A stretch of DNA of 63,153 bases, from NCBI GenBank assembly GCA_025934395.1, contig JAICYC010000012.1:1-63153 (forward strand), given 5' to 3'. Below are positions 55,601-63,153 of the stretch, piece by piece; position 1 is the stretch's first letter; each line of letters begins with the position of its first letter. The stretch is from Solirubrobacteraceae bacterium (GTDB taxonomy: Bacteria; Actinomycetota; Thermoleophilia; Solirubrobacterales; Solirubrobacteraceae). A program made the position numbers and the translations under genes. The notes under the pieces are model-generated. The model was not told where the DNA came from, ran no database searches, and saw only the letters and a list, made by a program, of their open reading frames with translations.

Positions 55601-56617
55601 ATGCTGCTCAACGAGCTCAGCGACGGGATGGAGGTCGACCAGGTGCTGGTCGTGCGCGGGTGCGAACGGCGCGCGCGCCGCGACGGCGGGCAGTACCTGC
55701 GCCTGCAGCTCGGCGACCGCACCGGCATGGTCGTGTGCATGGTGTGGGACGACCTCGAGGAGGCCGGCGAGCTGGCTCGCGCGGGGGAGCCGGTGCGGGT
55801 GCTGGGGCGTTACACGGTGCACCCCCGCTTCGGACCTCAGATCAACCTCCGCGCGCTTCAGGAGGCCGAGCCGGGAAGCTTCTCCGAGGAGGACCTGCGG
55901 GCCGGCCCCCCGCGCCCCGTGGCGCAGCTGGAGGCGGAGATCCGTGAGCTGATCGCGACGGTGCAGGAGCCGCACCTGCGCGCACTGCTCGGGAGTGTGT
56001 TCGGTGAGCGCTCCGCGCTGTGGGCGCGCTACCGCCTGGCGCCCGCGGCCAAGCACTACCACCAGGCCTACCGCCACGGGCTGCTCGAGCACTCGCTCGG
56101 AGTAGCGCAGGCGGTCAGCGCGATCAGCGCCACCTTCGGCGGGGTGAACCGCGACGTCGCCGTCACGGGCGCGCTGCTGCACGACATCGGCAAGCTCGAC
56201 GCCTATGCCGAACAGGGCGACAGCATCGACCTCACCGACGCGGGGCGACTGCAGGGCGAGATCGCGCTCGGCTACTACCGGATCCGGCGCATGATCGAGG
56301 ACGTCGACTCGTTCCCCGCCGGCCTCGCGCAGGAGGTGTGCCACATCATCCTCTCCCATCACGGAGCGCTCGAGCACGGCAGCCCCGTCGTCCCGTGCAC
56401 GCGCGAGGCGACGCTCGTCCACATGATCGACAACCTCGGCGGCCGGCTGGGCAGCTTCGACCGGCTCGAGAAGGAGCTCGCGCCCGGGGCCCAGTGGTCC
56501 GGCTTCGATCGCGCGATCGGCGGGGGCGCGTTCTTCCCCGGGCTCGCGGCGCCGGGACAGCCGGGCGAGCACGCGCAGCCGCCGTCGCAGCCGCCCTCAG
56601 AGCGCGAGGCCGCCTGA
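55601..56617 (+). CDS. YhaM-like 3'-5' exonuclease (OB-fold plus HD domain)
   Basis: 338 residues. An N-terminal OB-fold (VDQVLVVRGCERRARRDGGQ, then YLRLQLGDRTGMVVCMVWDD) binds nucleic acid. An HD phosphohydrolase domain has HQAYRHGLLEHSLGVAQAVS, the metal motif LLHDIGKL, and ILSHHGALEHGSP. This matches the YhaM family of 3'-5' exoribonucleases and single-strand DNA exonucleases. The C-terminal 40 residues are Pro/Gln-rich. The ATG at 55601 is chosen from the leaderless promoter. Confidence 0.86.
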   Translation: MLLNELSDGMEVDQVLVVRGCERRARRDGGQYLRLQLGDRTGMVVCMVWDDLEEAGELARAGEPVRVLGRYTVHPRFGPQINLRALQEAEPGSFSEEDLRAGPPRPVAQLEAEIRELIATVQEPHLRALLGSVFGERSALWARYRLAPAAKHYHQAYRHGLLEHSLGVAQAVSAISATFGGVNRDVAVTGALLHDIGKLDAYAEQGDSIDLTDAGRLQGEIALGYYRIRRMIEDVDSFPAGLAQEVCHIILSHHGALEHGSPVVPCTREATLVHMIDNLGGRLGSFDRLEKELAPGAQWSGFDRAIGGGAFFPGLAAPGQPGEHAQPPSQPPSEREAA

Positions 56618-56677
56618 AACGCCGCAAATAGCGGGGCCGAGACGCCCGCGCGCTGCACCGGTCTCCCCGGCGGCTTC

Positions 56678-56683
56678 TATCTT
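56678..56683 (+). promoter_or_regulatory. -10 element, WYL regulator gene
   Basis: TATCTT ends nine nt before the ATG at 56693. A GGAGG also sits in this interval, so it could be leaderless or have a very short leader. Confidence 0.5.
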
Positions 56684-56692
56684 TGGAGGCCG

Positions 56693-58837
56693 ATGGCGAA
56701 GGACACCGAGAAGCTGATCCGCCAGCTGTCGCTGATCTCCTACCTGATGGCGGAGCGGCGGCCCGTCACCGCGACCGAGATCCGCCGCGACGTGGAGGGA
56801 TACAGCGGGATGAACGAGGACGCGTTCGCGCGTCGCTTCTACGCGGACCGCTCCGAGCTCGAATCGCTGCGCATCCAGCTCACCGTGGAGCGCCCCGCCG
56901 ACGGCGCCGCCGAGCAGGAGAACTACTCGCTGCGTCCCGAGAACTTCCATCTCCCGCCGATCGCGTTCACCAACAAGGAGCTCGCCGCGCTCCAGACCGC
57001 GCTCGCGCTGCTCGACGGCGAATTCGCCTACGCCGAGCCGCTGCGCCTCGCGTTGCAGCAGATCACCTGGGGGCGGCCGAGCCCGCTGCGTGCCCCCGAG
57101 TCGCGCTCGGTGGCGCTGGGCATCACCGCCTCGGCCGGTGGGCACGACCTCTCGGCGCGCCTGGCGAAGGTCGAGACGGCGATCTTCCGCAACAAGACGA
57201 TCGTGTTCGACTACTACACGATGGAGCGCGACGAGGTCAGCTCGCGCAAGGTCGATCCCTACCACCTCCTGTTCCAGGGCGGCCAGTTCTACCTGCTCGG
57301 CTACGCGCACGAGCGCGAAGCGATCAGGGTGTTCCGCCTCTCCCGGATCCGCGGCAAGGTCTCCTACGCGACCAAGGCGGAGCACGACTTCCACCGGCCC
57401 GCGGACTTCGACCCCCGCGCCTACGCCAACCGCGCCGACTGGCAGCTGGGCGAGGAGCGCGGCGTCGCGGAGGTGCTCGTCTCCGAGCGGATCGCGTGGC
57501 AGGTCGAGCGCCACTTCGGCCGCTACGGCGAGATCCTCTGCACCGACGGCGAGCCGCCCGCCGAGGACGGCTGCGAGGACGGCGCGCGCCTGTTCCGAAC
57601 GCCGTACTCGAGCTCGCGCAGCATCATCTCGTGGGTGCTCGGCCTCGGCGCCAACGCGCGCCTCTCGGGTCCCCCGCAGCTGCTCGAGGAGTTCGAACAG
57701 CGGGTGTCGCTGCTGTCCGAGCGCCATGGCGAGGCGCCCCCCGCCGAGCCGAGCGGCAGGCGCAGGCGCGCGGGCCCGGCGTCCGCGCAGGCGGCAGCCG
57801 AGGCGCGGCCGCGCTCGCGCCGCAGCGCCGCGGGCGCCGAGGAGGGAGGCACGCGCAACGAGGCAGCGATCCGACCGGAGCGCTTCGCGCGGCTGGTCAC
57901 GCTCGCCAGCATCCTCATCGGCGCGGGCCGGGCCGGCGAGCCGATCGCCGTGGCGGAGGTGTGCGAGCGCCTGCAGCTGAGCGAGGAGGAGCTGCGCGAG
58001 GACCTCAGCGTGCTCAACGTGGTCAACTTCGGCGGCGGCTCCTACGTGCTCTACGCGGAGGTCAACGAGGACACGCGCGAGATCGAGGTCGACCCGGAGC
58101 CCTACAGCGACAACTTCGACCGTCCCGCGCGGCTGCTGCCCGTCGAGGCGAAGGCGCTCGTGGCGGCGATCGACCTGATCGGCGAGCACATCCCCGAGGG
58201 CTCGCTCACGTCCGCTCGCAAGAAGATCGTCGCCGCGCTCGGCGAGGATCCGATGGAGCAGGGCCTGCAGGTCGCACCCACCGCGGGCGACGACTCCGAC
58301 GTGGCGCGGCTCGTCTCCAAGGCGATCGTCGGCCGGCGGCTCGTGGAGCTGGACTACTACAAGGAGAACGAGGACGAGCGCTCGCTGCGCCGCGTCGAGC
58401 CGTATGCGCTCACCAACGGGCGCGAGGGCTGGTACGTGGCCTCGTTCGACCCCGAGCGCGACGGGGTGCGCCACTTCCGGCTCGACCGGATCCGGCAGGC
58501 CACCGTCACCGACGAGCGATTCGAGCCGCGGCCCGAGGTGGACCCCGCCGCGGAGGTCGACGGCTGGCTGCGCACCGGCGAGGTCCAGGCGTCGCGCACC
58601 GCGCGCGTGTGGGTCTCGCCCGATCGCGCCCGCTGGGCGCGCGAGGCTCGCCGCGTGGTGCACGAGTGGAGCGACGGCGCCGTGATCGTCGAGCTCAGCT
58701 TCGCCGGCCTCGACTGGCTCGTGCGCGAGGTCCTGCGCGAAGCCGGCGACGCCGCCGTGCTCGAGCCGGAGGACGCCCGCGAGGCGGTCAGCGCCGCCGT
58801 CGCGCGCCTGCGCGAGGCGCAGGCCGCCTTCGCGTGA
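56693..58837 (+). CDS. pafBC: Fused double WYL-domain regulator (PafBC-like)
   Basis: 714 residues formed by two helix-turn-helix plus WYL modules. Module 1 (about 1-340) starts EKLIRQLSLISYLMAERRPV and has the WYL core IFRNKTIVFDYYTMERDEVS with VDPYHLLFQGGQFYLLGYAH. A Ser/Arg/Ala-rich linker follows. Module 2 (about 385-714) starts RFARLVTLASILIGAGRAGE and has AIVGRRLVELDYYKENEDER with VEPYALTNGREGWYVASFDP. In mycobacteria PafB and PafC are separate subunits of the LexA-independent DNA-damage activator; here they would be one chain. No proteasome genes are adjacent, so this role is inferred. Confidence 0.82.
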   Translation: MAKDTEKLIRQLSLISYLMAERRPVTATEIRRDVEGYSGMNEDAFARRFYADRSELESLRIQLTVERPADGAAEQENYSLRPENFHLPPIAFTNKELAALQTALALLDGEFAYAEPLRLALQQITWGRPSPLRAPESRSVALGITASAGGHDLSARLAKVETAIFRNKTIVFDYYTMERDEVSSRKVDPYHLLFQGGQFYLLGYAHEREAIRVFRLSRIRGKVSYATKAEHDFHRPADFDPRAYANRADWQLGEERGVAEVLVSERIAWQVERHFGRYGEILCTDGEPPAEDGCEDGARLFRTPYSSSRSIISWVLGLGANARLSGPPQLLEEFEQRVSLLSERHGEAPPAEPSGRRRRAGPASAQAAAEARPRSRRSAAGAEEGGTRNEAAIRPERFARLVTLASILIGAGRAGEPIAVAEVCERLQLSEEELREDLSVLNVVNFGGGSYVLYAEVNEDTREIEVDPEPYSDNFDRPARLLPVEAKALVAAIDLIGEHIPEGSLTSARKKIVAALGEDPMEQGLQVAPTAGDDSDVARLVSKAIVGRRLVELDYYKENEDERSLRRVEPYALTNGREGWYVASFDPERDGVRHFRLDRIRQATVTDERFEPRPEVDPAAEVDGWLRTGEVQASRTARVWVSPDRARWAREARRVVHEWSDGAVIVELSFAGLDWLVREVLREAGDAAVLEPEDAREAVSAAVARLREAQAAFA

Positions 58838-58883
58838 GCCGCCGCGGGCAGACGCGAACGGGCGGTGGACCGGCGAGCGCCGC

Positions 58884-59387
58884 GTGAGCCGCCGCGAGCA
58901 GATCCGCATGGACGAGTCGGAGGTGCTCGCGTTCCTCGCCGAGGAGCGCACGCTCACCTGCGCCACGGCGGGGCCGCGCGGGTGGCCGCACCTGATGCCG
59001 CTCTGGTACGTGCTGCGGCCGGATCCCGGCGGCAGCCGCGGCGTGCGTGTCTGGTCGTGGACGTACGCCGCCTCCCAGAAGGTGCGCAACCTCGAGCGCG
59101 ACCCGCGCGCGACGGTGCAGGTGGAGACCGGCGAGACCTACGATCAGCTGCGCGGCGTGATGTTCGAGTGCGAGGTCGTGATCCACCGGGAGCTCGCCGA
59201 CGTCTCCGCCCTGGGGGGCCTGATCATGGCCCGCTACTCGGTGCCGCGCGGCACCGAGCCGCCCGTCGAGCTGCCCGCCGAGGCCGCCGAGATGGTGGAG
59301 GCGCAGGCCGCCAAGCGAGTGGGCCTCGAGTTCGTGGAGCTGCGGCGCGCGAGCTGGGACCACCGCAAGCTCGGCGGGATCTACTGA
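58884..59387 (+). CDS. Pyridoxamine 5'-phosphate oxidase-fold protein
   Basis: 167-residue split-barrel flavin or F420-binding protein. The core is ESEVLAFLAEERTLTCATAG, PRGWPHLMPLWYVLRPDPGG, RVWSWTYAASQKVRNLERDP and RATVQVETGETYDQLRGVMF. Related actinomycete proteins bind F420 or FMN and act on varied substrates; none can be named here. The GTG start lies 46 bases after the WYL gene. It is tail-to-tail with purU with only one base between stops. Confidence 0.82.
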   Translation: MSRREQIRMDESEVLAFLAEERTLTCATAGPRGWPHLMPLWYVLRPDPGGSRGVRVWSWTYAASQKVRNLERDPRATVQVETGETYDQLRGVMFECEVVIHRELADVSALGGLIMARYSVPRGTEPPVELPAEAAEMVEAQAAKRVGLEFVELRRASWDHRKLGGIY

Positions 59388-59388
59388 G

Positions 59389-60276
59389 CTAGAAGACCAC
59401 CGTCGTGCGGCCGTGGACGAACACGCGGTCTTCGCAGTGCCATCTCACCGCGCGCGCGAGCACGGCCCGCTCGATGTCGGCGCCCAGGTGGCTGAGCGCC
59501 CTGGCGGAGTCGCGGTGGCTGACGCGGATCACGTCCTGCTCGATGATCGGCCCGTCGTCGAGCTCCTCGGTCACGTAGTGCGCGGTCGCGCCGATCAGCT
59601 TCACCCCCCGCTGCCTGGCCTGCTCGTAGGCGCCCGCGCCGGCGAACGCCGGCAGGAACGAGTGGTGGATGTTGATCGCAGGCGCCCGCAGCCGCTCGAG
59701 GAACGCGCCCGAGAGGATGCGCATGTAGCGCGCGAGCACCACCACGTCCACGCCCTGCAGCAGCGCGAGCATCCGCTCCTCGGCCTCGCGGTCGCCGCTG
59801 GCCGGGGCGGGCACGTGATGGAACGGGGCCCCGAACGCCTCGACGTCCGCCTGCAGGTCGGGGTGGTTGGAGATCACCAGCGCGATCTCCGCGCCCAGCT
59901 GGCCGCGGCGCCAGCGCCACAGGAGGTCCAGCACGCAGTGGTCCTGGCGCGAGACGAGGATCGCCACGCGCTTGGCCCGGCCCGCGTCCCACAGCCGCCA
60001 CTCCATCGCAAACGGCCCGGCCACGTCGCGGGCGAACTCCCTGCCCAGCTCCTCGCGCTGGGCGGCGTCGAGCGGCAGGTGGAACTCGATCCGCATCAGG
60101 AACGCGCCGCCGTCGGGGTCGGTCGAGTACTGGCTCGAGGACGCGATGTTGGCCCCGCGGGCGCTCAGGAACTCCGAGACCGCGGCCACGATCCCCGGGC
60201 GATCGGGGCACGCCGTGAGCAGGCGGGTCGCGGTGAGCCGTTCGCCGGTGTCCGAGCTGTCCGAGCCGCCTGCCAT
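59389..60276 (-). CDS. purU: Formyltetrahydrofolate deformylase PurU
   Basis: 295 residues. Hydrolyses 10-formyl-tetrahydrofolate to formate and tetrahydrofolate. The N-terminal ACT domain is [20 protein letters not shown] with [20 protein letters not shown]. The catalytic formyl-transferase fold has the Asn in [10 protein letters not shown], the His in [11 protein letters not shown] and the Asp in [13 protein letters not shown]. The order and length are standard. A CACAAT eight nt before the ATG is a weak leaderless promoter candidate. It is divergent from rmlA. Confidence 0.93.
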   Translation of the reverse strand: MAGGSDSSDTGERLTATRLLTACPDRPGIVAAVSEFLSARGANIASSSQYSTDPDGGAFLMRIEFHLPLDAAQREELGREFARDVAGPFAMEWRLWDAGRAKRVAILVSRQDHCVLDLLWRWRRGQLGAEIALVISNHPDLQADVEAFGAPFHHVPAPASGDREAEERMLALLQGVDVVVLARYMRILSGAFLERLRAPAINIHHSFLPAFAGAGAYEQARQRGVKLIGATAHYVTEELDDGPIIEQDVIRVSHRDSARALSHLGADIERAVLARAVRWHCEDRVFVHGRTTVVF

Positions 60277-60356
60277 CCCCGCGCATTGTGGGGCGATCGC
60301 GGGCGGCTGGCAAGCGCCGCCTCTCCTCCCACGCCCGCCGAGGGACGCTGCGCCGC

Positions 60357-60362
60357 TAGGCT
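60357..60362 (+). promoter_or_regulatory. -10 element, rmlA-rmlD-rmlB
   Basis: TAGGCT ends nine nt before the ATG at 60372. A GTG at 60366 is too close to the -10 to be the start. Confidence 0.52.
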
Positions 60363-60371
60363 GCCGTGCGC

Positions 60372-61463
60372 ATGAACTCGCTGAAGGGGCTGATCCTCTC
60401 CGGGGGCAAGGGCACGCGCCTTCGTCCCATCACGCACACGAGCGCCAAGCAGCTCGTGCCGGTCGCGAACAAGCCCGTGCTCTTCTACGGCATCGAAGCG
60501 ATGGCGCAGGCGGGGATCGACGACGTGGGGATCATCATCGCGCCCGAGACCGGCGGAGAGATCGAAGCCGCCGCCGGCGACGGCTCGCGCTTCGGCGTGC
60601 GCATCACCTACATCCTCCAGCACGAGCCTCTCGGCCTCGCCCACGCCGTGCTCACGGCCGAGCCGTTCCTCGGGCGCGATGCGTTCGTGATGTACCTCGG
60701 CGACAACCTTCTCCAGGGCGGGATCGCGGACCTGGTGCAGGCGTTTCGCGAGCACAGCCCCGACGCGCTGATCCTGCTGACCCCCGTGCCCGACCCCGAG
60801 AACTACGGGGTCGCCGAGCTCGCCGACGCGCCCGCCGGCGAGGTGGGGCGCGTGGTGCGGCTCGTCGAGAAGCCGCGTGACCCCGCCACGGACCTCGCCC
60901 TGGTGGGCGTGTACATGTTCACCGCTCCGATCCACGACGCCGCTCGCGCGATCGAGCCGTCCGCCCGCGGGGAGCTCGAGATCACCGACGCGATCCAGTA
61001 CCTCGTGGACGACGGACAACGCGTCGAGCCCCACATCGTGCGCGGCTGGTGGAAGGACACCGGGCGTCTGGAGGACATGCTCGAGGCGAACCGCCTGATC
61101 CTCGACAACATCGACGCGCGCGTGGAAGGGGAGCTGGTCGACTCGCAGATCGACGGCCGCGTCGTCGTCGAGACGGGAGCGAGGCTGGAGCGAACCACCG
61201 TGCGCGGCCCCGCGATCATCGGCGCGGGCAGCACGCTCGCCGATTGCTACATCGGCCCCTACACCGCCGTCGGCGAGCGCTGCACGATCCGCAACGCCGA
61301 GGTGGAGCACTCGATCCTGCTCGAGGGCGCCGCCGTGTGCGACCTCGACGGACGCATGGAGTCCTCGCTGCTCGGGCGCAACGTCAGCGTGCGCCGCGGC
61401 CAGCGCCAGCCGCGCGCGTACCGCTTCATGGTGGGGGACAACTCCGACATATCGATCCTGTGA
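60372..61463 (+). CDS. rmlA: Glucose-1-phosphate thymidylyltransferase, long form
   Basis: 363 residues. Makes dTDP-glucose for dTDP-rhamnose synthesis. The nucleotidyltransferase part has the signature [20 protein letters not shown] followed by [28 protein letters not shown] and [20 protein letters not shown] are catalytic-domain segments. From about residue 245 a left-handed beta-helix of hexapeptide repeats follows ([20 protein letters not shown], then [20 protein letters not shown]), which is the long form (TIGR01208-like). The stop overlaps rmlD by four bases. Confidence 0.93.
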   Translation: MNSLKGLILSGGKGTRLRPITHTSAKQLVPVANKPVLFYGIEAMAQAGIDDVGIIIAPETGGEIEAAAGDGSRFGVRITYILQHEPLGLAHAVLTAEPFLGRDAFVMYLGDNLLQGGIADLVQAFREHSPDALILLTPVPDPENYGVAELADAPAGEVGRVVRLVEKPRDPATDLALVGVYMFTAPIHDAARAIEPSARGELEITDAIQYLVDDGQRVEPHIVRGWWKDTGRLEDMLEANRLILDNIDARVEGELVDSQIDGRVVVETGARLERTTVRGPAIIGAGSTLADCYIGPYTAVGERCTIRNAEVEHSILLEGAAVCDLDGRMESSLLGRNVSVRRGQRQPRAYRFMVGDNSDISIL

Positions 61464-62329
61464 GGATCCTCGTCACAGGCGCCGGCGGGATGCTCGGCCG
61501 GGACGTGATGCGCGCAGGCGAGCGCGCCGGCCACGAGCTCGTCGGTCTCGCGCGCGGCGAGCTCGACATAACCGACGCCGGCGCCGTCGCTGCAGCGTTC
61601 GACCGGGCGGGGCCCCACGCGGTGATCAACTGCGCCGCCTGGACCGACGTCGACGGCGCCGAGTCCGACGAGGACGGCGCTCGCGCCGTCAACGCCGCGG
61701 GCGCCGGCAACCTCGCGCGCGCTGCCGCGGGTGCGCGCGTGCGACTCGTGCACGTGTCCACCGACTACGTGTTCGACGGGGTCGCGCCGATCGAGGACGG
61801 CCACCCGCGCGCGTACCTCGAGTCGGACCCGACCGGCCCGCGCTCGGCCTACGGGCGCACGAAGCTCGAGGGGGAGCGCGAGGTGCTCGCGGCGAGCCGC
61901 CGCCACGTGGTGGTGCGCAGCTCGTGGCTGTTCGGCGTGGGCGGCCGCAACTTCGTCGCCGCGATGCTCGGGCTCGCCGCCGAGCGCGACTCCGTGTCGG
62001 TCGTCACCGACCAGGTCGGCTGCCCCACCTGGACCGGGCATCTCGCGCCCGCGCTCGTGGGCGTGCTCGAGCGCGACGTCGCCGGCGGTCTCGTGCATCT
62101 CGCCGGCGCGGGCGCAGTCTCCTGGAACCGCTTCGCGGTCGAGATCTTCCGCCAGGCCGAGCTGGGCTGCGTCGTCGGCGAGGCGACGAGCGAGCAGATG
62201 GCGCGCCCGGCGCCGCGGCCCGCGTGGTCGGCGCTCGAGTCCGAGCGCGAGGACGTGCTGCCGCTGCCGCCCTGGCAGGACGGGCTCGCGGGGTACCTCG
62301 CAGCACGTGCTGGGATGATGCGCGTATGA
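61460..62329 (+). CDS. rmlD: dTDP-4-dehydrorhamnose reductase
   Basis: 289-residue short-chain reductase-like enzyme that performs the last step to dTDP-L-rhamnose. The NADPH motif is [40 protein letters not shown] is the RmlD signature, and STDYVFDG with YGRTKLEGE gives the Tyr-Lys catalytic pair. The C-terminal part includes VTDQVGCPTWTGHLAPALVG. The start is a GTG overlapping the rmlA stop, and the stop overlaps rmlB. Confidence 0.93.
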   Translation: MRILVTGAGGMLGRDVMRAGERAGHELVGLARGELDITDAGAVAAAFDRAGPHAVINCAAWTDVDGAESDEDGARAVNAAGAGNLARAAAGARVRLVHVSTDYVFDGVAPIEDGHPRAYLESDPTGPRSAYGRTKLEGEREVLAASRRHVVVRSSWLFGVGGRNFVAAMLGLAAERDSVSVVTDQVGCPTWTGHLAPALVGVLERDVAGGLVHLAGAGAVSWNRFAVEIFRQAELGCVVGEATSEQMARPAPRPAWSALESEREDVLPLPPWQDGLAGYLAARAGMMRV

Positions 62330-63153
62330 GGCTGCTCGTGTGCGGCGGCGCCGGGTTCATCGGCTCCACGTTCGTGCGCCAGCGCATCGTGGAGCACGGC
62401 GACGAGGTGACCGTGCTCGACAAGCTCACCTACGCGGGACGCGAGGAGAACCTCGCCGACCTCCGCGAGGAGGGCGGCTTCCGCTTCATCCGCGGCGCGA
62501 TCGAGGACGCCGAGGCGGTTCCCGCAGCGATCCGCTCCTCACAGCCCGACGCGATCGTGAACTTCGCCGCGGAGACCCACGTGGACCGCTCGATCGCCGA
62601 GCCCGACGCGTTCGTGCGCACCCACGCCCTCGGCACCTACGTGCTGCTCGAGGCGGCCCGAGAGCACCGGCTGCGCTACGTGCAGGTGTCCACCGACGAG
62701 GTGTACGGCTCGATCGAGGAGGGCACGTTCACCGAGGAGAGCCCGCTGCGGCCCTCCTCCCCCTACTCCGCGACCAAGACCGGCGCGGACCTGCTGGTGC
62801 AGAGCTACTTCCACACCTACGGCCTTCCGGCGCTGATCTGCCGCGGTTCGAACAACTACGGGCCCTACCAGTACCCCGAGAAGCTGATCCCGCTGATGGT
62901 GCTGAACGCGCTGCACGGGGATTCGCTGCCCGTCTACGGCGACGGGATGCAGGTTCGCAACTGGATCCACAGCACCGACTTCGCCCGCGCGATCGGTCAC
63001 GTGCTCGAACACGGGCAGGAGGGTGAGGTCTACAACGCCGGCGGTCCCGACGAGTGCCCCAACATCGACGTGGTCAAGAGGATCGTCGAGCTCACCGGAG
63101 CCTCCACCGGGCAGATCGAGTACGTCACCGACCGTCCCGGTCACGACCGCCGC
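62326..63153 (+). CDS. rmlB: dTDP-glucose 4,6-dehydratase (3' end outside window)
   Basis: 276 residues visible, open to the window end. The NAD motif is LLVCGGAGFIGSTFVRQRIV. The active-site STDEVYGSIEEGTFTEESPL carries the Asp-Glu pair, and SPYSATKTGADLLVQSYFHT has the Tyr and Lys. RGSNNYGPYQYPEKLIPLMV and NWIHSTDFARAIGHVLEHG are further RmlB segments. About 50 residues of the C-terminus are missing. rmlC is not in the window and could follow. Confidence 0.94.
   Translation, partial: MRLLVCGGAGFIGSTFVRQRIVEHGDEVTVLDKLTYAGREENLADLREEGGFRFIRGAIEDAEAVPAAIRSSQPDAIVNFAAETHVDRSIAEPDAFVRTHALGTYVLLEAAREHRLRYVQVSTDEVYGSIEEGTFTEESPLRPSSPYSATKTGADLLVQSYFHTYGLPALICRGSNNYGPYQYPEKLIPLMVLNALHGDSLPVYGDGMQVRNWIHSTDFARAIGHVLEHGQEGEVYNAGGPDECPNIDVVKRIVELTGASTGQIEYVTDRPGHDRR

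Noticed and set aside
1-63153. CRISPR arrays, insertion sequences, integrase genes, rRNA or tRNA genes
   Set aside because: No regularly spaced direct repeats, transposase or integrase frames, terminal inverted repeats or RNA-gene signatures were noticed on either strand.

Overview
The window is a very GC-rich bacterial chromosome segment of about 63 kb. It carries a complete flagellar gene cluster with no P-ring or L-ring genes (no flgA, flgH or flgI), so a one-membrane cell envelope is likely. Other actinobacterial-looking traits are the WYL regulator pair, leaderless promoters placed directly at start codons, the MurL/MurD2 route to D-glutamate, and a DUF5996 protein. My best guess is a flagellated actinomycete of the class Thermoleophilia (Solirubrobacterales, for example Conexibacter or Patulibacter-like). 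The class is an inference; monoderm and high-GC are read from the sequence.

Left block (1-13.1 kb): an AlkA-type DNA glycosylase cut by the window edge, a SnoaL-like protein, an XRE/MmyB regulator, a DUF5996 protein, an MFS exporter and an HhH-GPD glycosylase. Next come a secreted Glu/Lys-rich helical protein, a three-gene unit (unknown protein, glutamine-synthetase-like ligase, M20 amidohydrolase), an acyl-CoA dehydrogenase, and murL-murD2. A secreted parallel beta-helix protein (13.2-14.7 kb) sits at the edge of the flagellar region.

Flagellar block (14.8-50.5 kb): leftward unit flgG-flgJ(N)-flgN-flgK-flgL-fliW-csrA, then flgF and fliA. Rightward units follow: flaG-like-fliD; fliS-fliT; flgB-flgC-fliE-fliF-fliG-fliH-fliI; fliJ-lytic transglycosylase-fliK-flgD-(TIGR02530-like)-flgE; flbD; motA-motB-fliL-fliN-fliM; and fliO-fliP-fliQ-fliR-flhB-flhA-flhF-PilZ-membrane protein-PilZ-small ORF. 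The block ends with flagellin and a CHAP-domain hydrolase. Ten start regions carry a close match to the sigma-28 promoter (TCAAG/TAAAG, 11-nt spacer, GCCGATAA-like), and fliA, the matching sigma factor, lies in the cluster. Neither flgM, flhG nor any che gene is present here.

The most interesting signal is post-transcriptional. The flagellin leader has two short hairpins, each with an ANGGA loop, one of them holding the ribosome-binding site. The flaG leader has a third, with a 7-bp stem around AGGGA that is also its ribosome-binding site. Together with fliW and csrA in the same cluster, this is the layout of the Bacillus FliW-CsrA-flagellin feedback loop, apparently extended to flaG-fliD in an actinomycete.

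Right block (50.5-63.2 kb): leaderless valS (TTG start), archaeal-type aspS, a 2-hydroxyacid dehydrogenase, a YhaM-like nuclease, a fused double-WYL (PafBC-like) regulator, a PPOX-fold protein, purU, and the dTDP-rhamnose genes rmlA-rmlD-rmlB (the last cut by the window end). No tRNA, rRNA, CRISPR array or mobile element was seen, and no gene-free stretch exceeds 300 bases.
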